This document shows positions 15,152 through 23,925 of a stretch of DNA of 23,941 nucleotides, in pieces. Within the stretch, counting starts at the first letter, position 1. Each line of letters starts with the position of its first letter. This DNA is from CAYGZL01 sp964354345. GTDB lineage: Bacteria > Chloroflexota > Anaerolineae > Anaerolineales > UBA4823. The stretch is from assembly GCA_964354345.1 (NCBI GenBank), contig CAYGZL010000002.1, positions 1-23,941 of the forward strand, given 5' to 3'. Position numbers and translations under genes: made by a program. A model generated the notes under the pieces. The model was not told where the DNA came from, searched no databases, and saw nothing but the letters and a program-made list of their open reading frames with translations.

Positions 15152-15838
15152 ATGACGGATACAATCCTGGTCGTTGATGACCAGTCCAGCGTACGGCAAT
15201 TGTTACAGGAATATCTGACAGAGCAAGGCTTTCGAGTCTTGACCGCCAGTGATGGGCAATCGGCGATCTACATGGCACGTCATGACCCTCCGGATCTGAT
15301 CTTATTAGATATCATGATGCCAAAAATGGATGGCTACCAGTTCCTCCGCCAATACCGGCTTGAACGGCAAACACCGGTTATAGTCATTACCGCGCGAGAA
15401 GAGGAAACGGATGCGGTGCTGGGCCTGGAATTAGGCGCCGATGATTACGTGGTCAAGCCCTTTCGGATGCGTGAGCTGGTCGCGCGCATCCACGCGGTCC
15501 TACGCCGAAAAGAGGAAGCCCCACGACGGTTTGAGGTGTTGCGCGCCGGTGAAATACTGCTGGACGAACGTACCCACACCGTCACCGTGCAACACGAGAA
15601 AGTAACCTTGACACCCATCGAGTTTGCCTTGCTGGTGGTATTTATGCGCGCCCCGGGCCGGGTCTTCACCCGTCCCGATCTGGTGGATCTCCTGGCTGAT
15701 AGTCATTTTACCGGGTTGGATAGCACCCTGAATGTGCATATTCGCAATCTACGTATAAAAATCGAACACGATCCTGGTCACCCGCAGTATATCGAAACTG
15801 TATTCGGCGTCGGTTACCGCTTTCAAAAGGCTGCGTAA
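15152..15838 (+). CDS. OmpR/PhoB-family response regulator
   Basis: Cytoplasmic transcription factor of 228 residues. The receiver domain (about 4-115) has the acidic pair Asp9/Asp10, phosphoacceptor Asp53 in LLDIMMPKMDG, Thr80 and Lys102 in VVKPF. The C-terminal winged-helix DNA-binding domain (about 130-226) contains LTPIEFALLVVF, the turn-helix region and the LNVHIRNLRIKIE recognition helix, ending GVGYRF. All phosphorylation residues are intact. Start chosen at ATG 15152 (MTDTILVVDD), with AAGGA 9-10 bases upstream. The frame opens earlier at TTG 15101, but the extra 17 residues match nothing in the family. The kinase follows after 5 bases, so the two are translated from one message. Confidence 0.95.
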   Translation: MTDTILVVDDQSSVRQLLQEYLTEQGFRVLTASDGQSAIYMARHDPPDLILLDIMMPKMDGYQFLRQYRLERQTPVIVITAREEETDAVLGLELGADDYVVKPFRMRELVARIHAVLRRKEEAPRRFEVLRAGEILLDERTHTVTVQHEKVTLTPIEFALLVVFMRAPGRVFTRPDLVDLLADSHFTGLDSTLNVHIRNLRIKIEHDPGHPQYIETVFGVGYRFQKAA

Positions 15839-15843
15839 TCGCC

Positions 15844-17238
15844 ATGTTTAAATCTCTTTACGGGAAATTAATTCTGGCTTTTATGTTGGTTGCTTTCACC
15901 ACTGCCGCCCTGGTCGCCTTGTTTATCCGACTAACCAGCGCGGACCGATTAATGCAGTTGATCATCGAACAGCAACGCAGCCAACTGGAGCAAACCTTGA
16001 GCTCTTATTATGCTTCCACCGGGTCCTGGGTGGGTGTAGAACAGAACTGGGGACAAATCCAGTCCCAGGCCTTGTCTACACCAGAAGGAAATCCCAACCG
16101 CCCCTCACAAGGAAATCGTCCTCCTGGAATTCGGGGAAATTTCATGGGATTGGCGGATGCCCAAGGCAAGGTTATCGTCAGTGGGGAGACAGACTATCCG
16201 GTCGGCTCAACAATTTCTGCCGTGACGCTCCAGGCTGACACACCAGTGCTGGCGAATGGTATTCAGGTTGGGACAATTTTGATGCCCCGACAATCTCCGG
16301 AATTCAGCCAGCAAGAATCCCATTATCTTCAGCGCACCAACCAGGCGTTGCTTTTTGCCATCCTGGGTACCCTCGTAGTGGCGCTGGTGGTTGGGGCTTT
16401 GCTCGCACGCACGTTGACACGCCCGCTGCGAGCCTTGACCCATGCTGCTCAGACCATTACCCAGGGGCAATTGGCGCAACAAGTGACCGTGCGCTCGAAT
16501 GATGAGATTGGTCAACTGGCCATCGCTTTCAACCAGATGAGCCAGGAGGTGGCACGTGTTAACAAGTTACGAAAGCAAATGACCGCCGATATTGCCCATG
16601 ACCTGCGTACGCCCCTGACTGTCATCTCGGGGTATATCGAAGGTATGCGGGATGGTGTGCTGAAACCCACCCCCGAACGGTTATCCTTGATCTATTCTGA
16701 AATTGAACGGTTGCAGAACCTGGTGGGAGATCTACGCATGCTCTCGTTAGCCGATGCAGGTGAATTATCCCTGAACCCGCAAGCCCTTTCACCAATAAAT
16801 ATATTAGACCATGCAGCGACTCTCTTTCGACTGCAAGCTGAGCAACAAGGTGTGACGATCACTGTACAGGCCAGCGATAATCTACCCCTGTTCCAGGCTG
16901 ATGAAGCCCGGTTGATGCAGGTTTTAGGGAATGTGATCTTTAATGCGCTACATTACACCTCCGCAGGGGGGAAAGTGATGTTGGTAGCTCAACGCAACGG
17001 CGCCAACCTGGAAATTCGGGTTCAGGATACCGGGAGTGGTATCCCCCCCGAGGAGTTACCCCGCATCTTTGATCGCTTCCATCGCGCTGATTCCTCCCGC
17101 CATGCCGAAAATGGGGAGAGTGGTCTCGGGTTGGCGATTGTCAAGGCGCTTGTCGAAGCGCACGGAGGATCTGTCTCAGCCGACTCAACGCCGGGTGAGG
17201 GCACAACCATCCACCTTCTGTTTCCCCTCAGTCAGTAG
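15844..17238 (+). CDS. Sensor histidine kinase (HAMP, HisKA, HATPase), partner of the upstream regulator
   Basis: Membrane histidine kinase of 464 residues. TM1 lies at about 8-28, an extracytoplasmic sensor of about 130 residues follows (including an Asn/Pro/Gly-rich stretch near 80-97), TM2 is at about 168-188, and HAMP at about 190-240 (TRPLRAL...DEIGQLAIAFNQM). The HisKA domain carries His252 in DIAHDLRTPL. The catalytic domain shows the N box (VIFNALHYTS), G1 (DTGSGIPPEE), F box (IFDRFHRAD) and G2 (GLGLAIVKAL). All catalytic motifs are complete, so it should phosphorylate the adjacent OmpR-type regulator. It resembles BaeS-type envelope-stress kinases in layout. The stimulus cannot be deduced. 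Position ahead of the efflux operon suggests, but does not show, that the pump genes are a target. Confidence 0.95.
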   Translation: MFKSLYGKLILAFMLVAFTTAALVALFIRLTSADRLMQLIIEQQRSQLEQTLSSYYASTGSWVGVEQNWGQIQSQALSTPEGNPNRPSQGNRPPGIRGNFMGLADAQGKVIVSGETDYPVGSTISAVTLQADTPVLANGIQVGTILMPRQSPEFSQQESHYLQRTNQALLFAILGTLVVALVVGALLARTLTRPLRALTHAAQTITQGQLAQQVTVRSNDEIGQLAIAFNQMSQEVARVNKLRKQMTADIAHDLRTPLTVISGYIEGMRDGVLKPTPERLSLIYSEIERLQNLVGDLRMLSLADAGELSLNPQALSPINILDHAATLFRLQAEQQGVTITVQASDNLPLFQADEARLMQVLGNVIFNALHYTSAGGKVMLVAQRNGANLEIRVQDTGSGIPPEELPRIFDRFHRADSSRHAENGESGLGLAIVKALVEAHGGSVSADSTPGEGTTIHLLFPLSQ

Positions 17239-17260
17239 ATAAATTCCACCTCATTTACCT

Positions 17261-17306
17261 CCGAGGGCTTGTCTCAGGCAATGACAGGCCCTCGGATTTG
17301 TTTAAA
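17261..17306 (+). terminator. Intrinsic terminator after the kinase
   Basis: CCGAGGGCTTGTC (17261-17273) pairs with GACAGGCCCTCGG (17283-17295), 13 bp including one G-U, with a 9-base loop, followed by ATTTGTTTAAAT. It closes the two-component operon 22 bases after the kinase stop. Confidence 0.85.
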
Positions 17307-17395
17307 TTAACTATAGATCATTCAAAAACAAATCACATCTAAATAACTATTAAATAAGGCACTTGTATACTACCAACTGGAAATAAGAATGAAAA

Positions 17396-17688
17396 GTGAT
17401 GGAAACAAATTTGCGACGAAACAACGCCCCTGCAATTATCCTGGTGGTCAGCCAAAAAGATGACCTGGTGAAGATGGTTAAAGATTATTTAGATCAAGCC
17501 GGTTATCAAGTTCTAATTACCGATAATGGAAATAAGGCAATCGAGATAATCTACAACCCATGCTGGGTTTCGAGGCGGGCGCGGATGTTTGCCTGCGCAA
17601 TCCCTACCCCGCCCGGTTATTGATTGCCCGGGTACAAACGCTCCTGAGGAGACGCCAGGTAACGTTACCTCAAATGAATGAAATCTAA
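17396..17688 (+). pseudogene. Remnant of a response-regulator receiver gene
   Basis: The first frame (from GTG 17396 or ATG 17399) encodes the start of a receiver: ILVVSQKDDLVKMVKDYLDQ, then GYQVLITDNGNKAIEII. It then breaks off and reads nonsense to a stop at 17623. From about 17560 a second frame encodes the end of a receiver: MLGFEAGADVCLRNPYPARL, then LIARVQTLLRR, ending at TAA 17686-17688. The middle, including the phosphoacceptor Asp and the following Thr strand (about 55 residues), is missing at the junction near 17555-17562. So this is a receiver with an internal deletion and frameshift. The DD pair is also degraded (SQKDD) and the Lys of KPF is absent (RNPYP). It lies between the kinase terminator and the efflux operon. 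Confidence 0.8.
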
Positions 17689-17710
17689 CTATTAATCCAA
17701 GAGGTGAACC

Positions 17711-19336
17711 ATGAAGAAATTTCTAGTAGTCTCTGTAATCGTGATCGTGCTCACAGCAGCTGGTTTTATGGCTTATCGTGCGTATGCCAGCGGCAAAACT
17801 ACCAGTACGACCTCTACTCAAACGGCGAAAGTCACACGGGCGTCGTTATCTTCCACCCTGAGTTCGTCTGGCACCGCCCGAGCCAATCAAAATGCGACCA
17901 TCAGTTGGCAGGCTTCCGGTACCGTCGGTGCTGTTATGGTTAAGGCGGGAGATAAAGTTGAGGCAGATCAGGAGCTGGCTGCCCTGGACATGAATAAGCT
18001 TTCGACCTCCATGATTAGCGCCAAGCAGAACCTGATAAACGCTAAGAAGGCGTTAGATAATCTACTCAATACGAAAACAGAACAGGCACAGACCGCCCAG
18101 GCTGTGGTGGATGCGCAGTTGGCAGTGGATTCGCTGAAACAGGCGGCAGCTGAAAAGGCCAGCCAGGCTCAGTTAGCTCTGGCGAATGCCAAAATCGCCC
18201 TGGAAGACGCCAAAGACACTCGTACAATGATGAATTATCCCCATTCGACTGATCCACTGGTGATCCAGAAAGCACAAACCAGCTATCTGGTGGCCAAGGA
18301 ACAGTACAAACAGGCGCAGAAGGACTTCGCCAAGGTGGAGCGCCTGAAATTAACAGAACCCCGTCGCGTCCGCGCACTGGAGAACCTGCTTACCGCCCGC
18401 ACGAAAATGAATTCAGCTTTGGCTACATACAACTGGTATTTACTACCGTGGACCAGTGATGAGATTGCTCAGGCCGATGGCAACCTGGCTGTAGCGCAAG
18501 CAAACCTGGCAGCCGCGCAGGCAGATTGGGAAACCTTAAAAAATGGCGCCAGCTCGGCTGAAATAGCCCTGGCTGAAGCCAGGCTGGCTGACGCCCAGCG
18601 TGCCTGGGGGCAGGTTAAGGATGGCCACAACGCCGATGACGTGGCCGCGGCTGAGACTGCAGTGGAAGTCGCTCAAACCGCTTTGGACCAGGCGCATCTG
18701 TTAGCTCCCTTTGCCGGGACGATCACAGAAGTTAATGTAAAAATGGGCGATGTGGTCAGCGCGGGCAAGAGCGCCTATCGCATCGATGACCTGTCTTCTA
18801 TATACATTGACCTTCAGGTTTCAGAAGTAGATATTCAGAGTGTGCAAATCGGTCAATCCGCCACACTCACATTCGACGCCATCGTGGAACAAGAATATAA
18901 CGGCGAGGTTACCTCAATTGGTATGGTCGGCAACAGCTCCCAGGGTGTGGTGAATTATTCCGTTACTGTCCGCATCACGGATCCAGATGCCAATATCCGC
19001 TCGGGCATGACTGCCTCGGTAAGCATCATAATTGCCCAGGCAAAGGATGTGCTGACTGTACCGAATAAAGCGATCCATACCAGCGGTGGTCAAAAAATTG
19101 TCACCGTCCTTTACCAGGGCCAACAAATCAGCCTCCCGGTGACGGTAGGTTTGACGAATGACTCAATGAGCGAAGTCACCAGCGACCAGTTGAAGGAAGG
19201 CGATGTTGTGGTCATCAGTGGCGCAACCACCTCTACCACTACGACAACCACCAACATGCGAAACAATGACTTCGGTGGAGGCACCATCATAGAGGGTGGT
19301 GGATTTGGCGGCCCTCCGCCCAATGGGATGCCATAA
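17711..19336 (+). CDS. MacA/HlyD-like periplasmic adaptor (membrane fusion) protein
   Basis: Adaptor subunit of an ABC efflux system, 541 residues. One N-terminal membrane anchor (about 4-24) precedes a split biotinyl/lipoyl domain (GTVGAVMVKAGDKVEADQEL and LLAPFAGTITEVNVKMGDVV). Between its halves is a long Ala/Gln/Lys-rich α-helical hairpin at about 100-310. A β-barrel region follows (IDLQVSEVDIQSVQIGQSAT), then a membrane-proximal domain. The end is low complexity: a Thr tract (TTSTTTTTT) and a Gly/Pro-rich tail (FGGGTIIEGGGFGG). The order adaptor-ATPase-permease matches MacAB and Bacillus YknXYZ. In a monoderm cell the adaptor would act without a TolC partner; none is present here. AGAGGTG sits 5 bases before the ATG. 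The ATPase starts 48 bases after its stop. Confidence 0.92.
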   Translation: MKKFLVVSVIVIVLTAAGFMAYRAYASGKTTSTTSTQTAKVTRASLSSTLSSSGTARANQNATISWQASGTVGAVMVKAGDKVEADQELAALDMNKLSTSMISAKQNLINAKKALDNLLNTKTEQAQTAQAVVDAQLAVDSLKQAAAEKASQAQLALANAKIALEDAKDTRTMMNYPHSTDPLVIQKAQTSYLVAKEQYKQAQKDFAKVERLKLTEPRRVRALENLLTARTKMNSALATYNWYLLPWTSDEIAQADGNLAVAQANLAAAQADWETLKNGASSAEIALAEARLADAQRAWGQVKDGHNADDVAAAETAVEVAQTALDQAHLLAPFAGTITEVNVKMGDVVSAGKSAYRIDDLSSIYIDLQVSEVDIQSVQIGQSATLTFDAIVEQEYNGEVTSIGMVGNSSQGVVNYSVTVRITDPDANIRSGMTASVSIIIAQAKDVLTVPNKAIHTSGGQKIVTVLYQGQQISLPVTVGLTNDSMSEVTSDQLKEGDVVVISGATTSTTTTTTNMRNNDFGGGTIIEGGGFGGPPPNGMP

Positions 19337-19384
19337 ACATGACCGCGATAGATGGGTACAGGTCAGTGAAAGGAATAATATACA

Positions 19385-20056
19385 ATGATTGAAGTACATG
19401 ACCTAATCAAAACTTACCGCCTGGGAAGCGTCGAAGTACCGGCGTTGCGGGGTGTGTCTTTTAGCATCGAGCGCGGAGAAATCGTAGCGATCATGGGGCA
19501 ATCTGGCTCGGGTAAAAGCACTCTGATGAATGTGCTTGGTTGTCTGGATCTCCCGACCAGTGGCAAGTATTTACTGGATGGCAAGCCGATTGCCGATATG
19601 AACGAGAACGAGCTGGCTGAAATTCGTAACCAGAAGATCGGGTTTGTCTTCCAGCAATTTAACTTGCTACCGCGCATCTCAGTACGCAGAAACGCTGAAA
19701 TGCCTTTACTGTATAACGGTGGTAAACCGCAGAAAGAAATTCAGCATCAAGCCGAGGCGATCCTGAAAGCAGTGGGGCTGGAAGATCGTATGAACCATCG
19801 GCCTACCGAGTTATCTGGGGGTCAGCAACAACGGGTCGCGATTGCCCGAGCGCTGATCAACGAGCCAGCCTTAATCCTGGCCGATGAGCCGACTGGAAAC
19901 CTGGACTCTCGTACTGGCGCTGATATCATGAATTTACTGCTCAGCCTGAACAAGGAACGCAATCTCACCCTGGTGATCGTCACACATGATGCAAATATAG
20001 CCGCTCATAGCCAGCGGGTGATCCACTTGCGAGATGGATTGATTGAAAACGGGTAA
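19385..20056 (+). CDS. ABC transporter ATP-binding protein, MacB/LolD type
   Basis: Cytoplasmic ATPase subunit, 223 residues. Walker A GQSGSGKST is at 38-46, the Q-loop in FVFQQFNLLP, the signature LSGGQQQRVAIARAL, Walker B LILADEPTGNLD, and the switch His in VTHD. The Ser at +2 of the Q-loop region and the DEPTGNLD sequence are typical of the MacB/LolD/FtsE group that works with FtsX-fold permeases. AAAGGA precedes the ATG by about 9 bases. The permease ATG follows 4 bases after the stop, so the two are translationally close. It would power the permease encoded next. Confidence 0.95.
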   Translation: MIEVHDLIKTYRLGSVEVPALRGVSFSIERGEIVAIMGQSGSGKSTLMNVLGCLDLPTSGKYLLDGKPIADMNENELAEIRNQKIGFVFQQFNLLPRISVRRNAEMPLLYNGGKPQKEIQHQAEAILKAVGLEDRMNHRPTELSGGQQQRVAIARALINEPALILADEPTGNLDSRTGADIMNLLLSLNKERNLTLVIVTHDANIAAHSQRVIHLRDGLIENG

Positions 20057-20060
20057 TCCT

Positions 20061-21302
20061 ATGAAACTTTACCGACTACTCCTGGAATCGCTTGAAAGCC
20101 TGAACGCTAATAAACTCCGCTCGATGCTCACGGTATTGGGCATTGTTATCGGTGTGGCGGCAGTCATTGCCATGTTGTCCATTGGACGCGGCGCTGAAGC
20201 CTCCATCACCTCTCGTATCGAAAGCATCGGCACCAACCTGATCTATATCTCTGCTGGCAGCACCAATCAGAGCGGGGTGCGCAGCGCCTCCGGGTCAGCC
20301 GCCACCTTGACCCTGGATGATGCCGACGCACTGACCGAGCTACCCAACGTAGAGGCAGTTGCTTCTCAAACGAGCAACTTCGTACAGATCGTCTACCAGG
20401 GTCAGAACACCAACACCCGCTTACTGGGCGTCACCCCTGGCTACGAAACTGTCAGTTCACTGACTCTGGCAGACGGCGTCTTTATCTCAGACTCAGACCA
20501 ATCCGCTCGTTCATTGGTGGTCGTCATTGGCAGCTCCGTGGCGGATACACTCTTTGGCGGCAGCGTGGGCGCAGTTGGACAAAAGGTGCGCTTGAATGGG
20601 CAAACCTACAAAGTCATTGGCGTGCTGACCAGTAAAGGGGGGACGGGTTTCATGAACCAGGACGACCAGGTATTCATCCCGCTCTCTACTGCCCTGTATC
20701 GCCTGGTGGGTGGAGCGCGTTTCCGGGGCTCGAGCGTGATCAACCAGATCACCCTTAAAGCCACCAGCCGGAGCACTGTCTCCGAACTAGTCACGGCTGC
20801 GACAGAGATGATGCGCGCCTTGCACGGCACCGTGGAAGGATCGGATGACTTTACCGTGACCAGCCAGGAAGCCACGCTGGCTGCAGCCACCGAGGTATCC
20901 GATACACTGACGATTTTCCTGGGCGGTATTGCTGGAATCTCGCTGGCAGTCGGTGGCATTGGCATCATGAATATCATGCTGACCACCGTCACGGAGCGCA
21001 CGCATGAAATTGGTCTGCGCAAGGCAATTGGCGCCAAGCGCCGGGATATCCTGATGCAATTCCTGGTCGAGTCGATCTTGCTCAGCCTGCTGGGCGGGTT
21101 AATCGGCGTCGCCATCGGTTGGGGGACAGCGCGCCTGATGGGTCAGGTGCAGTTCAGCGGCAGTACGATCACCCCGGTGGTCAGTCTGGATAGCATCCTT
21201 TTGGCGACGCTCTTCTCGGTGGCTGTCGGTCTCTTCTTTGGCATCTACCCGGCAACCCGCGCGGCGCGCTTACAGCCGGTCGAAGCACTGCGTTACGAAT
21301 AG
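20061..21302 (+). CDS. MacB-like ABC permease (MacB_PCD plus FtsX domains)
   Basis: Permease of 413 residues. An N-terminal membrane helix (KLRSMLTVLGIVIGVAAVIAML) precedes a large extracytoplasmic MacB_PCD domain (about 45-280), with three helices in the FtsX domain at about 290-400 and the conserved TERTHEIGLRKAIGAKRRDI coupling segment. It ends with PATRAARLQPVEALRYE, a hallmark C-terminus. Such mechanotransmitters drive export of substrates such as antibiotics, peptides or lipoproteins; the substrate here is unknown. Start chosen at ATG 20061. An earlier TTG at 20043 lies inside the ATPase gene. The gene is last in the operon, and only 28 bases separate it from the convergent kinase, with no terminator seen. 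Confidence 0.94.
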   Translation: MKLYRLLLESLESLNANKLRSMLTVLGIVIGVAAVIAMLSIGRGAEASITSRIESIGTNLIYISAGSTNQSGVRSASGSAATLTLDDADALTELPNVEAVASQTSNFVQIVYQGQNTNTRLLGVTPGYETVSSLTLADGVFISDSDQSARSLVVVIGSSVADTLFGGSVGAVGQKVRLNGQTYKVIGVLTSKGGTGFMNQDDQVFIPLSTALYRLVGGARFRGSSVINQITLKATSRSTVSELVTAATEMMRALHGTVEGSDDFTVTSQEATLAAATEVSDTLTIFLGGIAGISLAVGGIGIMNIMLTTVTERTHEIGLRKAIGAKRRDILMQFLVESILLSLLGGLIGVAIGWGTARLMGQVQFSGSTITPVVSLDSILLATLFSVAVGLFFGIYPATRAARLQPVEALRYE

Positions 21303-21330
21303 ACAAGGGAGTTTCTCCCAGGAAAAGAAG

Positions 21331-23925
21331 TCAGCGCTGGATCTCCGCCAGGATTGTTGTTCCCTCCCCCAGTGCGCTCGTGACCTGCAGACGGCCGCCC
21401 AGACGCTCGAGACGTTCACGCATGGACTTCAATCCCAGGTGACCGGGGAACTCACCCTGGGGATCAAACCCCTTACCATCGTCACGAATAGATAAAGATA
21501 ATACGCCAGTCTGGTAGCTTAATCCAATAGCTACCTGGCTGGCCTGGGCGTGTTTGACGATATTATTGAATGATTCTTGAGCAATGCGATAGCAAGCTTC
21601 TTTCCAGGCCAACGGCACAGGGGGCTCGGCGCATAAATCCAGGCGTACCTGTAGGCTATAGCGCGCCTGTAACGCCGCGCCTTGTTTGGTCAGAGCCACC
21701 GCCAGGCCTTCGGTTTCCAACGATTCGGGACGCAGCTCGAAGATCAAGGCGCGCATCTCCGCCAGACCGGCATCAGCCAGGCTAAGTACATAATCCAGGG
21801 GCTCGACCAAAGCCTGGCGGGACGCCTCAGGCAGAGTTGTGTCACGCTCCAAGAGGGTGCGAGCAGTGCGCGATCCCAGGGCAATCCCATACAAGGCCTG
21901 GGAGACCGAATCATGCAATTCACGCGCCAGGCGTTGGCGTTCCTGCAAGGCCGCCAACTGCTGGGCTTGTTCATAAAGACGGGCATTTTCCAGCGCCACT
22001 GCTGCCTGGTTGGCAATGGCGCGCCCGAGCTGCTGATGTTCATCCGTGAAAGCAGCCAACTGGGACTGAAACAACAAGATCACGCCGATCGGATGTTCTT
22101 TCACAACCAATGGCAGCACCAGGCTGCTGCGAAAACAAGCCTGACGCATTTGTTGAAGCAATTCAGCTCTTAATGCCACATAACAATCAGTCTGTGGTTG
22201 CGACACTAAGGTAGATTCTGATAGCAACCCTGGGTTGATATCTTCGCGAATTTCTACATCAACCAGGCGGAAAGGTTGGTTGATTTCCTGAATGTACGGT
22301 AATGACTGAGTGGGAGCTGGCCCACGCCGGGCGACTTCAACCAGCTCTGCCTGGGTAGGTTGATCCGTCCGGGTAATCCAGATACTGGCTGCCTGATAAC
22401 CGACCAGGTCGTGCAACTGGTCGAGGATCAGTTCCAGGAGTGGAGTAAGTTGCAAAGTCGAAGCCACATTCTGCGAAACATCTAACAGCGTGGATAGCTG
22501 GCGTGTGCGGTCCACAACGCGCTGCTCGAGCAGGAGGCCAGCTTCAGCGAGTTCTGCGTTCCGCTTGTGTAATTCGCTGGTCATCTGGTTGAAAGCCGTG
22601 GCCAACAGACCCAATTCATCGCGCGTCGACACCGGTATTGAAACATCCAGACGTCCCGCGGCGATGGCGCGCACGCCCTCAACCAAAGCCGCGATGGGAC
22701 GGGTCAGCAAACGCCGGCTGAACAACGCCATTCCCAACGCGGCCAGCAGGAATGCCAATCCGAAGCCGAACAGCGTGGTGCGCACGGTGGCGCGGGCATC
22801 AGTCCGAATCGAGTCAGCGACTGCACTGGCTCCCGCAGTGATCTCGGCGGCTGGCGCAACCAACGCCATCCCCCAGCCGATCTCACTCAAAGGTGCATAA
22901 GCCAGGAATACAGATCGTTCCATAGTTCCCCCCAACTTCAATTGGCGTAAGCCCGTTTCGCCCCGCTGCATGGCCGCTACCACCTGGCGCAGGTCGGTGT
23001 TGGGCGAGCTATTCAGGTGTAAACCGAGTAGAGCGCCGGGCTCCGCGGCAGGGGATGTGGCTTGTGCGCCGAAAATATCCGCATAAGCCTGATCCGGTGC
23101 GGCGACCAGGTCCCCGGAAGAATCCACCAGGAAGGCGTAACTGCCCTGGGTAGGACGGACTGTGGTCAGACGCTCCACCAAACGGGTGAGTGACACATCC
23201 ACCGAAATGGCTCCCTGAAATTCATCTCCTGCGTAGACGGGTGTGCTGGCAGTGACGAGTAATCCCTGACCGGCCTCGTCCAGGTAGGGAGAGAACCAGA
23301 CTGTGCGGCGTTGCGGGTTGCGGGCGGGTGTGGTTTCGATGTAGGCGCCGCCCTCTTTCCAGTCTGTCACCCGGATCAGTTTCTCTGAAAGGTTAATCAC
23401 CGGATAATAGCGCAGGAAGTTTTGCGAGCTTATGAAATAGATCGCCACTGCGTCAGGATATTGGTTCAGCAAGGCAGGGAAAAGCGATTCGAGCACCGCC
23501 GATTCGCGCAAGCTTTTATCAGCCAGGGCGCTGAATGTAAAAACTGGCGAGGCCATCACCTCGCTACGCCGGTTAGGATTTGTATCGAAGAAGAATCCAT
23601 TCAGACCACGCGTCAGAGAATTGGAATTCCAATTTGTCTGCACTCCCTGACGACTGCTCTCAACCAGGGTGAGAGCTGCAGTGCGGATAAAGCCGGCTGC
23701 AGGTTGCAGACGGGCTGCCGCCGCGCCAGCTTCCGTCTGAGCCAGGCTAAGCAACCATTCACCGCCCTGTTTTTCCAACCCAACCGCGCTGCGCCCGGCA
23801 GCTTCCACCTGCGTGCGTTCAAAGCCAAAAACCACCAACAGGATCGTGGCAAGCGCCAGGCTGGCCAGGAAAACCAGCGTCATCAATGTCAACTTGGCGG
23901 ACAGGCGAGAGAATGGAGCCAGCAT
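21331..23925 (-). CDS. Large NarX/LiaS-type sensor histidine kinase (dCACHE, HAMP, GAF, HisKA_3)
   Basis: Membrane histidine kinase of 864 residues. TM1 lies at about 11-33; a large extracytoplasmic region (35-375) has double-CACHE features (AIYFISSQNFLRYYP, TPVYAGDEFQGAISVDVSL, YAFLVDSSGDLVA, LSEIGWGMALVAP). TM2 is at about 379-400, HAMP at about 400-455 (RPIAALVEGVRAIAAGRL), and a GAF domain at roughly 480-640 (NPLGVILL-type end read as HPIGVILLFQSQ). The HisKA_3 dimerisation helix carries His671 in RELHDSVSQ. The catalytic domain has N box QESFNNIVKHA, G1 DDGKGFDP and G2 GHLGLKSMRERL. This class pairs with NarL/LuxR-type regulators. None is in the window; the OmpR-type regulator at 15152 belongs to the other class. 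The ATG at 23925 has no visible Shine-Dalgarno, and the partner may lie just beyond the right edge. Confidence 0.94.
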   Translation of the reverse strand: MLAPFSRLSAKLTLMTLVFLASLALATILLVVFGFERTQVEAAGRSAVGLEKQGGEWLLSLAQTEAGAAAARLQPAAGFIRTAALTLVESSRQGVQTNWNSNSLTRGLNGFFFDTNPNRRSEVMASPVFTFSALADKSLRESAVLESLFPALLNQYPDAVAIYFISSQNFLRYYPVINLSEKLIRVTDWKEGGAYIETTPARNPQRRTVWFSPYLDEAGQGLLVTASTPVYAGDEFQGAISVDVSLTRLVERLTTVRPTQGSYAFLVDSSGDLVAAPDQAYADIFGAQATSPAAEPGALLGLHLNSSPNTDLRQVVAAMQRGETGLRQLKLGGTMERSVFLAYAPLSEIGWGMALVAPAAEITAGASAVADSIRTDARATVRTTLFGFGLAFLLAALGMALFSRRLLTRPIAALVEGVRAIAAGRLDVSIPVSTRDELGLLATAFNQMTSELHKRNAELAEAGLLLEQRVVDRTRQLSTLLDVSQNVASTLQLTPLLELILDQLHDLVGYQAASIWITRTDQPTQAELVEVARRGPAPTQSLPYIQEINQPFRLVDVEIREDINPGLLSESTLVSQPQTDCYVALRAELLQQMRQACFRSSLVLPLVVKEHPIGVILLFQSQLAAFTDEHQQLGRAIANQAAVALENARLYEQAQQLAALQERQRLARELHDSVSQALYGIALGSRTARTLLERDTTLPEASRQALVEPLDYVLSLADAGLAEMRALIFELRPESLETEGLAVALTKQGAALQARYSLQVRLDLCAEPPVPLAWKEACYRIAQESFNNIVKHAQASQVAIGLSYQTGVLSLSIRDDGKGFDPQGEFPGHLGLKSMRERLERLGGRLQVTSALGEGTTILAEIQR

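Noticed and set aside
20043..20060. Start of the permease at TTG 20043
   Set aside because: It lies within the ATPase gene. ATG 20061 gives the usual MKLYRLLLESL start of the family.
22490..22900. 136-codon plus-strand frame inside the large kinase
   Set aside because: It is antisense to a clearly conserved HAMP/TM2 coding region, and its composition is that of a reversed frame.
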